Assembly (NCBI RefSeq): GCF_964355755.1
Contig: NC_092671.1
Location: 11,605,001-11,669,000 of the forward strand
DNA: 64,000 nucleotides
Source of the DNA: Antedon mediterranea
Lineage: Eukaryota; Echinodermata; Crinoidea; Comatulida; Antedonidae
Direction: 5' to 3'
The position numbers were made by a program, and so were the translations under genes. How positions within the stretch are numbered: the first letter of the stretch is position 1; each line of letters starts with the position of its first letter. The notes beneath the pieces were generated by a model. That model ran no database searches and was not told the DNA's origin. It saw nothing but the letters and a program-made list of their open reading frames with translations. Positions 50,552-60,572 of the stretch are shown here, in pieces.

Positions 50552-53500
50552 TTAATACTGTTCTGCTGGTGATCGGATGTCATCGATTTTGAGAATCATT
50601 CTGACCAACTGCGTGGCTAATTGAATCTGTTGCTTTTTGCCTATTAGCGTCTCTATAACATGTTGCTCCTTCATATCTGCAATAAGTACGATATTATTAT
50701 TATTGAATGCAAGAAACTGTTATATATATAACAGTGCGGCCAGATACATGCTGGTCGTATGAAACAAATTTGTAGTGATTAAAACAATGAAGTAACCAAG
50801 TTTTCTGCTGTTATTTTATTTATTTATGCTCTACCTTGGTATTGAGCACTCTATCCTAACGGTCTGATAATTTCAACCTGTATATATATATATATAAAAT
50901 GAACCTAAATGTAAGTACAATGATATATTTACAAGTGTAGCACCATAATCAGTATGCAGGGCGCATGGTAAGCTGCCCGACAATGGTTCTTGGTGCTTTA
51001 ATATCGCATAACATATGGTCTAAACACGCATTAAATAGCATGATTAGAAATCCTGTTTGTCATGCAGTCTCATGATTTTAAAAAATACCTGTAACTATGT
51101 ATAAATATAAATTGAATGATGGTGTCTTACCATTGGTACCACTGTTGAGGCAATCAATACCTAAACGTGGGTTGTTCTCTTTCAGCTGTTTAGATTTCAC
51201 CTCCGATAGAGTGCGAATCGGGTGCAGGCCGCTGTTCTCAGCCAGGGCCATTGGAATGCTTTCCAAAGCGTCTGCAAAGGCTCTCATTGCATACTGTTCA
51301 ATGCTGGATATCTAAAAAGAATATCAAAATGTGTGCTTACATGTGTATCAATCAATATTACTACTATTAACACTGTCTTACATATTAAATACAGTTCCTA
51401 AGATGAGTATCTGTTACAATGTAGCACCATAATCAGTATGCAGGGGCGCACGGTAGGCTGCCCGACAATGGTTCTTGGTGCTTTAATCTTGCATGACATA
51501 TGGTCTAAACACACATTAAATAGCATGATTAGAAATCCTGATTGTCATGCATACATATTTGCCAAATACTGTATATTTCTTTAGAATGGTTTGTCTTTGC
51601 GAATGAATCAAAGTCCTCTTACATTGTCGGCTCTTTCGCTAACTGCTAGTGCACAGGCAATCTCGGCAGCTCCGCCACCATACACGATATGATTACTACG
51701 TACAAGATTACGTGTAACACACAGAGCATCATGCAGCGCTCTTTTAGCTTCTTCAATAATCTGTAAGAAAATAGTACATTATTCATTATAAATTCAATTT
51801 GAATAAGATGCAAGATAATTATTTGCAGTAATGTTACAGTCATATCAGTATGCAGGGTCTACAATAAATGACCCGACAATGGTTCAGACTGTTGATTGCT
51901 TTAGCATGAACTCTAGCCTGAAAAGTTACAAATTAACCAATCAGGAATTCCGATAGTCATGCAGATTTCTACACACCACATGTATGTTAAAAAAAAAAAG
52001 AAATTATCTCACCATTCTGTTTCCTCCTCTGATAAAGATGGTAACAGCTTTAGTATTTGGACAGTCTTCTATGACAAGCATGTGGTCTTTAGTTGTGCCA
52101 AATGACAACTCTCTTACGATGCCAGCTGTGCCAAGCTTTTCTGCCGTTAACTCTTGGAATCTGGGTACGATCCTTCCACCGGTTGCAATGGCAATTAACT
52201 GCAATTAATATTAATACAAGAGAAACATTATTCATACAATTACGTAAATTGAAACAAGAAATAAGAAAATTCAGAATTGTAACTATTATCACAGTCATAT
52301 CAGTATGCAGGGCCTACAATAAATGACCCGACAATGGTTCAGACTGTTGGTTGCTATAGCATGAACTCTAGCCTGAAAAGTTATAGATTAACCAATCAGG
52401 AATTCCGATAGCCATGCAGAATCTTGATTTACTTTTGTAATAAACTGGAAACATGTAAATTTTACACATATCAAAGTTTATGTGACAACAAAATGTGATG
52501 TGCCCATGTGGATACCACCATATTTGGGTATTTTTTTGTCAAACTAGCTAGTACCATTACGACAACAACAATGCGGTATCACTGATTACCTCAATTTCCG
52601 GTCCTCCAACCCATCGTACAGCAGGTAGTTCATTCTGTAACAGTAAATGATTGGCTTCATCATCAAATCCCCATTGACAGATTGCTAGGTTAGCTCCAGT
52701 GTCCTTCACTTGTTTGATCATCTCTGTAAACTTCTCTTTCTCGTAAGCCTGCAGCTTTTTGTAGTCTTCAACAGACTTAATGTCCAGTTTGTGCGTCGTC
52801 TTTGGTTTCGGTGGCTCAAAAGGACACGTCAAAATGGCCATCTTCGCATCCTTGATTTCCTAAAGTGATAATTCATGCAAAGTTTTATTGCAACTTATTG
52901 AATTTAATATACCTAAGCAAACTTTTCATAACTAGTTTTTAGTATTTTTCAGAGTGATAATTTCACTTGATAAATATTTAAGGTACTTATGATGTAGCAC
53001 CATAATCAGTATGCAGGGGCACACGGTAGGCTGCCCGACAATGGTTCTTGGTGCTTTAATCTTGCATGACATATGGTCTAAACACACATTAAATAGCATG
53101 ATTAGAAATCCTGTTTGTCATGCTAAATAAATATAGCTTAATAACAGGTATCTAAACAACATGAGGTAATGAGGTATGTCTTACTTTTGGCATCTGTGGG
53201 TGGCTGAAATCTTTATCAACTACTACTCCCTTCACCAACATTGTGTCTTCCAGTTTTCCTCCTACTTTGCCGTCAACTTTGATCAGTTCAAAATCAACAT
53301 CTTTTCTTTCAAAGTCTGCGACAGACATGATTGCTTTTACAGCAATTTCTGCCATCTGCTTATGACAACGATTGATACTGTAGGACAGGGACAAAATATA
53401 GTTTAAAGTGAATAATATATTTACTTATTTAAACATTACACAATGAATTGTTAGAAGTGTAGCACCATAATCAGTATGCAGGGACGCACGGTAGGCTGCC

Positions 53501-56500
53501 CGACAATGGTTCTTGGTGCTTTAATCTTGCATGACATATGGTCTAAACACACATTAAATAACATGCTTAGAAATCCTGTTTGTCATGCACTTTAAGTGGA
53601 AAATTTATTAACACTAGAATCCCTAGTAAACAAAACGTCCCCACTTCAATATGGGTACTATACGAAGACTCCCATACTTACATTTTAGAACCTAGTGTTG
53701 TCATTGCCACTTTCACTAGTGGTTCTATGTTATCCTTACTAACTTCAAAGCTTTCAGCTATCTTGTCCAGCCTGGCACTGGCAATTTGAGATGCTAATTC
53801 GTAACCATCGGCGATGCGAATCGGGTGAATTCCACGATCTAAAAGTTGCTCAGCTTGTTCAAGTAAAGATCCAGCCAACACTTTAAACATAGGATAACAA
53901 CTTATTAATTGCAAAAAATAATGGCAAAAACAGATGGAGGTGAAATTGAGATAATGTTACTGGAGTTTTTCTTTGTAAAAAAAATCATCCTCACCTACAA
54001 CTCCTGTTGTGCCATCACCAATTTCATCATCTTGTGATTTGGAAAGTTCCACCATCAACTTTGCTATTTGATGCTGTACATCCATTTGTCCAAGAATAGT
54101 GGCTCCATCGTTTGTGACTGTTACATCACCATCAGGACTAACTATTAATTTGTCCAAACCTAGATATTTAAGAGAAAATACCTGATAATAACCTCTGGTA
54201 AAAAGTAATTTATACTGTAGAAGAAATTTGCTTGATTAATTAACAATGAAAATATTTATTATGAATCAGATCAACTTCTTTCTATTGTTCTCACCATTTG
54301 GTCCAAGTGATGTTTTTAAAGTGTTTGCTACAGCTTTTGCTGCCATGATATGCGACTAAAAAAAACAAAGAGAAAAGTAATCAAGCATAACATTATTTAG
54401 TGCACAGCTGATATACTTTGTAGCCTATGTATGTGGTCAAACCATATCGTTTAAAATTAGAACAGTAAAATACAAGTAACAACGTGCAACATTTAACTTT
54501 TGGGTCGAAACATCCCAATTTGTGGGCCGAAATGTCTCACTTGCCTCACTTTAGACCAAATTCATATTAATTTTTTTTGGTATTTATCAAGTTTTTAAAG
54601 GTGTTTATCAATCAAACCAAAGAATATATATAACAAGAATGAGTATTCCGCGATTTTTCCATGAGAAATTTGTAACAGAGAGCTCCAGAGAGTGATGCCC
54701 GCCCTCATAAGGGCGGATGTATAGAGTACAGAAAGAAAATACTGCAACTTTACCTACGAAGTAGCTTCGTAGATAGAACGTAGGCTACGTTGTTGGCTTC
54801 GTAGGTTCCATTGTTTGGCTTCGTAACCTCAATAAACAACTTTCAATGAGCTACGTTCTGAACTTCGTAGGGAGTTCGTAACCAAAATAAACAACCCTAC
54901 GATGTTCTTAGTGAAGTAAGGTGTGAAATTAATGTGTTAAATTTAATTGGCGGAGGACAAAGTTGTAAATTAATAAAAAATAAATAATATTTTTTAATCG
55001 TAATATTTTCCTTCGTGCGTGTTTACCTACTCAACGGCAAATATAAATTTCCCACGATGTATAACGTAGAGAGAGACACGATCCAACACAGGTGAACCGC
55101 AATGAACAGGCCAACTAATAAACATAATATAGCGAACGTCCCATCCAGAAACGATGCCGAGAAAAAAAGATCGTAAACAATTCATTCTAAATATAGCATC
55201 AGGACGTTCAATCGGTCGTTCAAAAAGACTGCCGACAGAACGACCGTAATTAATACAGACCTAGTTTTTTTTTGGGTCACTTGGCATGAAACGCGATACT
55301 CTCTGCTTACCCGCAATCTCTCACATGTTTTTTTTTTTTAGGGTGGCTACCGTCTGACGACGATAAAACAGTAATTAAGATCGTGTACCTGGATTTTGTG
55401 TCACATGACATGAAACATAATACTCTCTTTAAACTGCTCAGCTCACATGTTTTTTCCCCTCCAAATTCTGGTCGGGCCTTTTTCTTTATACATGTCGTAA
55501 TCATTTTAAAAGGCCTATTTATTTATGTTAAATCTTAATATGGAATATATATTTATTTTGCATATATTTTGTTGGTGTCCTAGCCTAGTTGTCGTTTTTA
55601 TAATTCGCTAACCCAACAAGGTAGGAATAAATAATTTATAGTGTAGGCCGCCGAAACAGGCTAGTTAGGCCTAGCCTAGCCTCGACTCTCTCTACGTGAG
55701 CTGATGTCCACCGGCCCGATGTCGTTTCGTCGGCGGATTTCCGTCCAAATTAGGATAACAAACAATACATCGTAGGCTACAAACAATACATCGTAGGAGA
55801 GAACAATTGCCTACGATGTAGGGCGGCTACAAAAATTGACCTACTATCTTTAGGTAGGATTTTAATTAGCAAACAATACATTGTTTGTTTGCATTGTCCA
55901 TGCCATGCCATGCTTCTACGAACCACCCTACGATCGAGGCGTAGCCTAGATTTCATAACAATACATCGTAGGCTACGAACAATACATCGTAGGTAGGAGA
56001 GAACAATACATCGTAGGCTACGAACAATACATCGTAGGAGAGAACAATACATCGTAGGTAGGAGAGAACAATACATCGTAGGCTACGAACAATACATCGT
56101 AGGAGAGAACAATACATCGTAGGCTACAAACAATACATCGTAGGAGAGAACAATGACCTACGTTCTACCTACGATCTACCTACGAAAGCCTACGCGTAGA
56201 TACGAAGCAGTAATTTCTTTCTGTACTGTACATACTAAATAAGACTTGATTTAATAGATATTGTACATGTCACATTAAATAGAATTATGATAATATATTT
56301 CGCAATTGTAAACTATTTTATAATACATATTTATTAACAAACTAGTGTACATTCACTTACAGACAGTTATTTACTAACATGCTAAATTAGTTCACAAAAA
56401 AGGCCTAACACAGCAACACCAAAATCAACGAATCGTTACTCAGCACGGCCTATTCTTTACCATTGCAGCGTACTACTCTACGCCCGGTAAATTAAGTATT

Positions 56501-57315
56501 GTTTTAATGATATAAATTAGTATAAAATACATGTTATTTATAGGATAAAATGTTAAATGTCATTAACATTTATTTGTTTTACCAGAAACAAGTTAAATAT
56601 AGGAATATTATTAAACTATCCTTCGTGAAAATGCGTAAACACCAACACGCCCGGTCACGCTATCGTAGCGCCCGGTTGATAAAGCGAACTGTTTATACGG
56701 CAGTTTTTACTAAATAAATTGCATAAAACGAACAATTAAATATCCAAATAGCATTTAACATGATGTTGGCATGTAGTTGATAACATTTTTTATCATGAAA
56801 ATACTACCGGTGGTCCAGCCCTTGATTAGTGAAACCGTCACAAACAGTTGTATACATCCCAGATACATCCTCACTTATGGCGGCGCCCTACCACATGGAC
56901 AATATTACTGTTACAGGGAAAATCGCGGATTACTCATTCTTGTTATATATATTCTTTGATCAAACCAACTCGTACTCGCTAGCAGTAGCCTATTTTAGGC
57001 TGATAGGAGTCTAGGCCTAGCCTATCTTTTTATTAGGTAGCCTACTAGACTCTAGCTAGCCCTACCTACTCATAATTAGCCATTAGTCTACTCCTAGATA
57101 AATAAACAATTGCTGGCAGAGGCATGGCCTATACCCTCCTACACTAGCCTAGACCATCAGTCATGGCTGCAGCCCATTATAGGCCTAGCCGTGGGACAGT
57201 TAGCTACCTTGTGTGCATCAATTCCAGATAGTCGTGTTTTGGATTCTTGATCTTTGATGATAATAAACGGTCTGCCATATTCATCAAATGCCAGTGAACC
57301 CATAGATCCACTCAT
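50552..57315 (-). CDS. CCT5: CCT5, TCP-1 chaperonin subunit epsilon
   Basis: Ten exons in phase: 57315-57208, 54355-54295, 54159-53995, 53880-53682, 53377-53185, 52859-52590, 52198-52013, 51760-51623, 51311-51131 and 50676-50552 (TAA). They give 541 aa, the same length as human CCT5. Epsilon-type start [13 protein letters not shown]; chaperonin signatures [26 protein letters not shown] (ATP site), [58 protein letters not shown] and [11 protein letters not shown]. The product is one of eight subunits of the cytosolic TRiC ring that folds actin, tubulin and other clients. Its six downstream introns each host one H/ACA snoRNA, and intron 1 holds a 1.5-kb repeat element. The start lies 505 bp from a divergent gene, suggesting a shared promoter. 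Confidence 0.97.
50933..51067 (-). ncRNA. H/ACA snoRNA, family A, CCT5 intron 9
   Basis: Minus strand: 5' hairpin closed by GCATGACA/TGTTATGC (one G-U), H box ATATTA, and 3' hairpin closed by GCACCA/TGGTGC followed by T-ACA. The 3' pocket has GAACCAT on the left and CTGATT on the right, the latter starting 14 nt before ACA, matching 18S rRNA AAUCAG-UU-AUGGUUC. The 5' pocket CAGGAT/CCAT fits LSU AUGG-UA-AUCCUG. The G-U change keeps the stem paired, as expected under RNA selection. Confidence 0.85.
51417..51552 (-). ncRNA. H/ACA snoRNA, family A, CCT5 intron 8
   Basis: Same design as the intron 9 copy: 5' stem GCATGACA/TGTCATGC, upper stem TCTAA/TTAGA, H box AGATTA, 3' stem GCACCA/TGGTGC, ACA at 51422-51420. 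The 5' pocket reads ATCAGGATT rather than AACAGGATT. The RNA end is about 105 nt from the intron acceptor, a usual distance for intron-processed snoRNAs. Confidence 0.87.
51829..51963 (-). ncRNA. H/ACA snoRNA, family B, CCT5 intron 7
   Basis: 5' hairpin GCATG/CATGC with upper stem CCTGA/TCAGG. The left guide TATCGGAATT is complementary over 10 bases to 18S AAUUCCGAUA and the right guide CTAGA pairs with UCUGG. H box AAAGCA lies 14 nt from the pocket. 3' hairpin ACAGTC/GACTGT with upper stem GGGTC/GACCC, guides GAACCAT and CTGAT, and ACA at 51834-51832. Confidence 0.88.
52284..52419 (-). ncRNA. H/ACA snoRNA, family B, CCT5 intron 6
   Basis: Same layout as the intron 7 copy: guide TATCGGAATT, upper stem CCTGA/TCAGG, H box ATAGCA, 3' stem ACAGTC/GACTGT. 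The 3' upper stem is GGGTC/GGCCC, a G-U for A-U change that keeps pairing. The terminal box is ATA instead of ACA at the same 14-nt spacing, a known permitted variant. A MITE fragment lies just upstream in the same intron (52467-52550). Confidence 0.82.
52467..52550. mobile_element. MITE family 1 fragment in CCT5 intron 6
   Basis: Reads TCAAAGTTTATGTGACA, then TGTGATGTGCCCA, CACCATATTTGGG and TTTTTTGTCAAACTAG: the core of the family seen near 22.8 and 39.3 kb, with both outer ends missing. Confidence 0.6.
52990..53124 (-). ncRNA. H/ACA snoRNA, family A, CCT5 intron 5
   Basis: 5' stem GCATGACA/TGTCATGC, H box AGATTA, 3' stem GCACCA/TGGTGC, ACA at 52995-52993, with the same 18S and LSU guide pockets as the other family A copies. 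About 60 nt of intron lie before it and 130 nt after it. Confidence 0.87.
53455..53590 (-). ncRNA. H/ACA snoRNA, family A, CCT5 intron 4
   Basis: Family A layout with GCATGACA/TGTCATGC, H box AGATTA, GCACCA/TGGTGC and ACA at 53460-53458. The upper part of the 5' hairpin has changed (TCTAAGCATG where others have TCTAATCATG) without touching guides or boxes. Confidence 0.86.
54726..56229. mobile_element. 1.5-kb TIR element with CTACGA arrays in CCT5 intron 1
   Basis: Left end AGTACAGAAAGAAAATACTGC and right end (reversed) AGTACAGAAAGAAATTACTGC form inverted termini. Inside are dense TAGCTTCGTAG/CTACGAAG motifs at 54755-54900, and at 55764-56160 more than ten copies of ACAATACATCGTAGG with GAGAGA or CTACGA spacers. 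No transposase. The subterminal motif arrays resemble those transposases bind in non-autonomous elements. Confidence 0.6.
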
Positions 57316-57819
57316 TTTGGTTTCAAATGTGTTAAATTCTTGAAAGAAATGAGAACAAAGCTATACGATTACAACGGATTTTATACTTCGTTCTTCCAAA
57401 AATCCTTCTAGAATCCTCCACACACACACGACGACCGACCAAACCCCATGCGCGCACTCGGTGCAGTTACGGGTCACTGGGTTTCTAGTTAAGATGGACA
57501 TGCGTACAAAATATTTAAATACAGAACCTTGCTGGTAAAAAAAGTGATATCTTTATTTTTTTTTCCCTATTTCTTTTTATGTAAATTAAAATTATTTTTA
57601 TTGATTGTTTTATATACTAGATTGTAAAAGTAATTGGGATAATTTTTAGATTAATGTTGGTAATTAGAATTTTTTCAGACTGAATAGGTCATATAGAAGT
57701 TACCGTGGGAACCATAGACGCAATTAAATCACTTCCTGTTTCGATTGGTAAACAAACGCTGCTGCCAGAGAGCACACACGGCTTTTATTATTATCCAATT
57801 TTCTACCTTTTCTCGGAAA
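57316..57819. promoter_or_regulatory. divergent CCT5 / axonemal-protein promoter
   Basis: 504 bp separate the CCT5 start codon (-) from the start codon of the small three-exon gene (+). The middle has a CACACACACGACGACCGACC stretch and no TATA box in an obvious position. A shared bidirectional promoter is inferred from the distance only. Confidence 0.35.
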
Positions 57820-58688
57820 ATGTCTTTCTTCAATGTGACTGCTTTGGGCTACCAGGATCCTATTAGAGCTCAAGCTATCAATCCTAATCCAGAATACTCG
57901 TACAGTCTCGTGCATAAAATCCCAGACAATTCATACGTATCGTTTAGGCCACCGACTTCGCGTTTACCACCAATCAACATGGATCAGCATAACAAAGTCG
58001 TTCAACCTGGCGATTATTCAGAACACAAGGGGTCATACGTGGAATACACAAGAAGGCTAACTAAGCATACAAGAACACAAAATGGTATGTATGGCCCGGG
58101 GGTAGGGCCTATGCCTGGGTCTAGAATAGGTTATGTAACAGAATAAAATGTTGTTTGTAAGTCTAGGCCTAGGGCCTATAGAGGCTAGCTAGGCCTAGAG
58201 AGGCTAGCTAGGCCTATTCAATATTATATTCTAGGCCTAGCTTAGGCCTATTCTGATTCTCCATTTTACATTTTTTTTAGCACCAAATGACCTGTATAGA
58301 AATCCTTTAACATCCGCTCAAGGACATGGATGGTGGGATAAAAAAGACAACATAGAAAAACGAGAACCCTGGACACACGTACCCCGACATCGGCATGTTA
58401 ATAGTGAGATGACAAGGTAATTACTAGACTAGGCCTATATTATTATTAATATTATTAATTAATATAATAATAAATAGTTTATAAATTCAATAATTATACA
58501 AAAATTAAAGGTATGAAATAACATTATAACAATAGTATGTAACGCAAGATTAAGTTAAATGTAAACATACCTTTTGAACAAAGGCCTTAATAATAATTTG
58601 TCATGATAAAGTATCATTTTTTTCTGTCTTCTTTTACAGCTTTGTGAATGAAATGGCAATTACCAACAGGGAATTTTCCTTATTTTGA
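57820..58688 (+). CDS. small protein, possibly sperm microtubule inner protein
   Basis: Three exons in phase (57820-58084, 58281-58416, 58640-58688 with TGA) give 149 aa. It starts MSFFNVTALGYQDPIRAQ, with the ATG in an AAAATG context; a longer in-frame start at 57745 exists but lacks support. The chain is rich in Pro, Tyr, His and Arg, with short motifs DNSYVSFRPPTSRLPP, GSYVEYTRRLTKHTR, GHGWWDKKD and a C-terminal NEMAITNREFSLF. It has no signal peptide or membrane segment. This composition resembles axonemal microtubule-inner proteins; TEX49/SPMIP11 is my best guess by size and style but is not verified. AATAAA lies at 58764-58769. Confidence 0.72.
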
Positions 58689-58956
58689 ATCAAAGGTGCT
58701 GGGTATGCTGCCCTCTGTAATCACAAAAGTAGTTGCCAAAGAATTTTTGTAATCGCTTTTTTCAATAAAAAAAAAAAAAGATTTGTTAAATATTTTTATA
58801 CCCATTTATGCCAGTAACCATAGTTTCCTTGCAAACATTTGTAGTAGTAATAATGCAATGTACAGTATATAGAGTTTCCAAAGTATAGCATTGTAAACTC
58901 ATGTTGAATTAAAAAAAACTAAATATACTAGTAATTATTTTGTTTTTGCATTAATT

Positions 58957-60572
58957 ATGTCTTCGTTAAAGATTATGTCAACTTGGAACCATTTGTGCAT
59001 GAGAGTTTATGTTAACTTTCGAGAAACTGTAAAGATTCAGTGTGCTGAAAGAGGAACCAGTGTGCTGAAAGAGGAACCACTGTTCACGAGTGCTAATGTT
59101 GACATTAAACTGACCGGGGGTCATCCATACTGCATGTATTCATATTTATTGTCCAGAAACATAATTAACACATACAATAAAAAACAACAAGTAAACATGA
59201 TAGATAACAATACAAACCCCTACGACACCATTCTAGCGGATTGTCAAAAAGCAATAAAAAATATCGCTGTAGACAGACCATCCCAATAGTGCTATTGGCA
59301 AAAAAACCATAATTAAGCACGATACAATTCATGGTTTTTAGTTGCATATAGCTCCTTTCATCAGTTCCGAAACATCTTCGACTCGATACAACATAACCCC
59401 GCTTATGATTACCTATTCTGCGGAATTGTGTGCTACTTTGAGTTGACTGCAGCTTTGTTCATATTTGGAATAATTATGTCCACACGGTTGATTTAAGTGT
59501 TAGTTTCTCCCTACAAACCCATTTTAAAAAAACCATTGAAACTTGCTTTACATGCCAATTTATATTTCAACATGAACTGCTATAAATACATACAAAATAT
59601 TTGTACAATCTAAAAAGATATATCACACACTGCTAAAATAAATCACATTAAAACACAATGTAAGTGTCTATAATACAATATATAATCCTATGCATTTTAA
59701 ATGCACTGTATAGCATGACTTTCTTGACACATGATACTTTACATTAGTGCTCGTCACCCTCGTCACCATTGTCATACTGTATATTCAAATACTATCCTCT
59801 AACTTCAGACACCAGACTAATTAAATTTTACTCAATTATAATATATTAACTAAATCTAATACTTTACATTTATAATATATTTGTTCATATGATATAACAT
59901 ACTATTTCTATGAAGTTCTTAAAATATCATTCACATTGTCATAATTATACATTTGTTTTATGTTTATAATTACATTCTCTGCAGACATAATAGCAATTAT
60001 AACACCTTATAAATGTCTTTTTTTATCAGTTGTTTAGAGATATTTAATAAAAAGTATACCTAGTCAATAATTTGGCACAATCTGAGGAATTCTAAAATGG
60101 TGTCTTGTTTGTGTCCTTTTTCACATGTAATATTATCTATTAATAAAATAATGTTCTACCTTTAGATAACTTGTATAAACACACCTGGAATAGCCATAGT
60201 TACCTTATTCACAATGCCTTTAAGGTATATTAATCAAATTGTGACTTATCAACTAAATGACTTAAATAATAAAATGAATGTTTAAAAAAATTAATATTTT
60301 TACTTTTGGAATGTAAACATAAAAAACTGAAAATGTTAAATTTACAGAATATAAAAAAACCAAATATCACAATAATATTATCTTACACACGATATAAAAT
60401 AGTACCAACACACAGACCCTATAATCACACCCCTAAGGACCATGTGATGTACTGAGTTCCCTAACACCATGAATTATTTTGTAGGAAAGCTACTACACAT
60501 TTGGGGTATTCAGTCACTGTGTCCAGGTTAATGTACCATCTATAGAAACAATTTCCAATGTCTGCCTGTTGG
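58957..60572. other. intergenic and probable TRPM2 3' UTR
   Basis: AT-rich. The 110-codon ORF at 58957-59289 contains an 18-bp tandem duplication (GTGCTGAAAGAGGAACCA) and no recognisable domain, so it is not called as a gene. The right part likely includes the TRPM2 3' UTR. Confidence 0.4.

Noticed and set aside
55777-56076. 99-codon minus ORF with MYCSLL repeats
   Set aside because: Pure translation of the ACAATACATCGTAGG array; no protein features.
58957-59289. 110-codon plus ORF after the small axonemal-type gene
   Set aside because: No domain, no splice context, internal 18-bp tandem duplication; likely chance.
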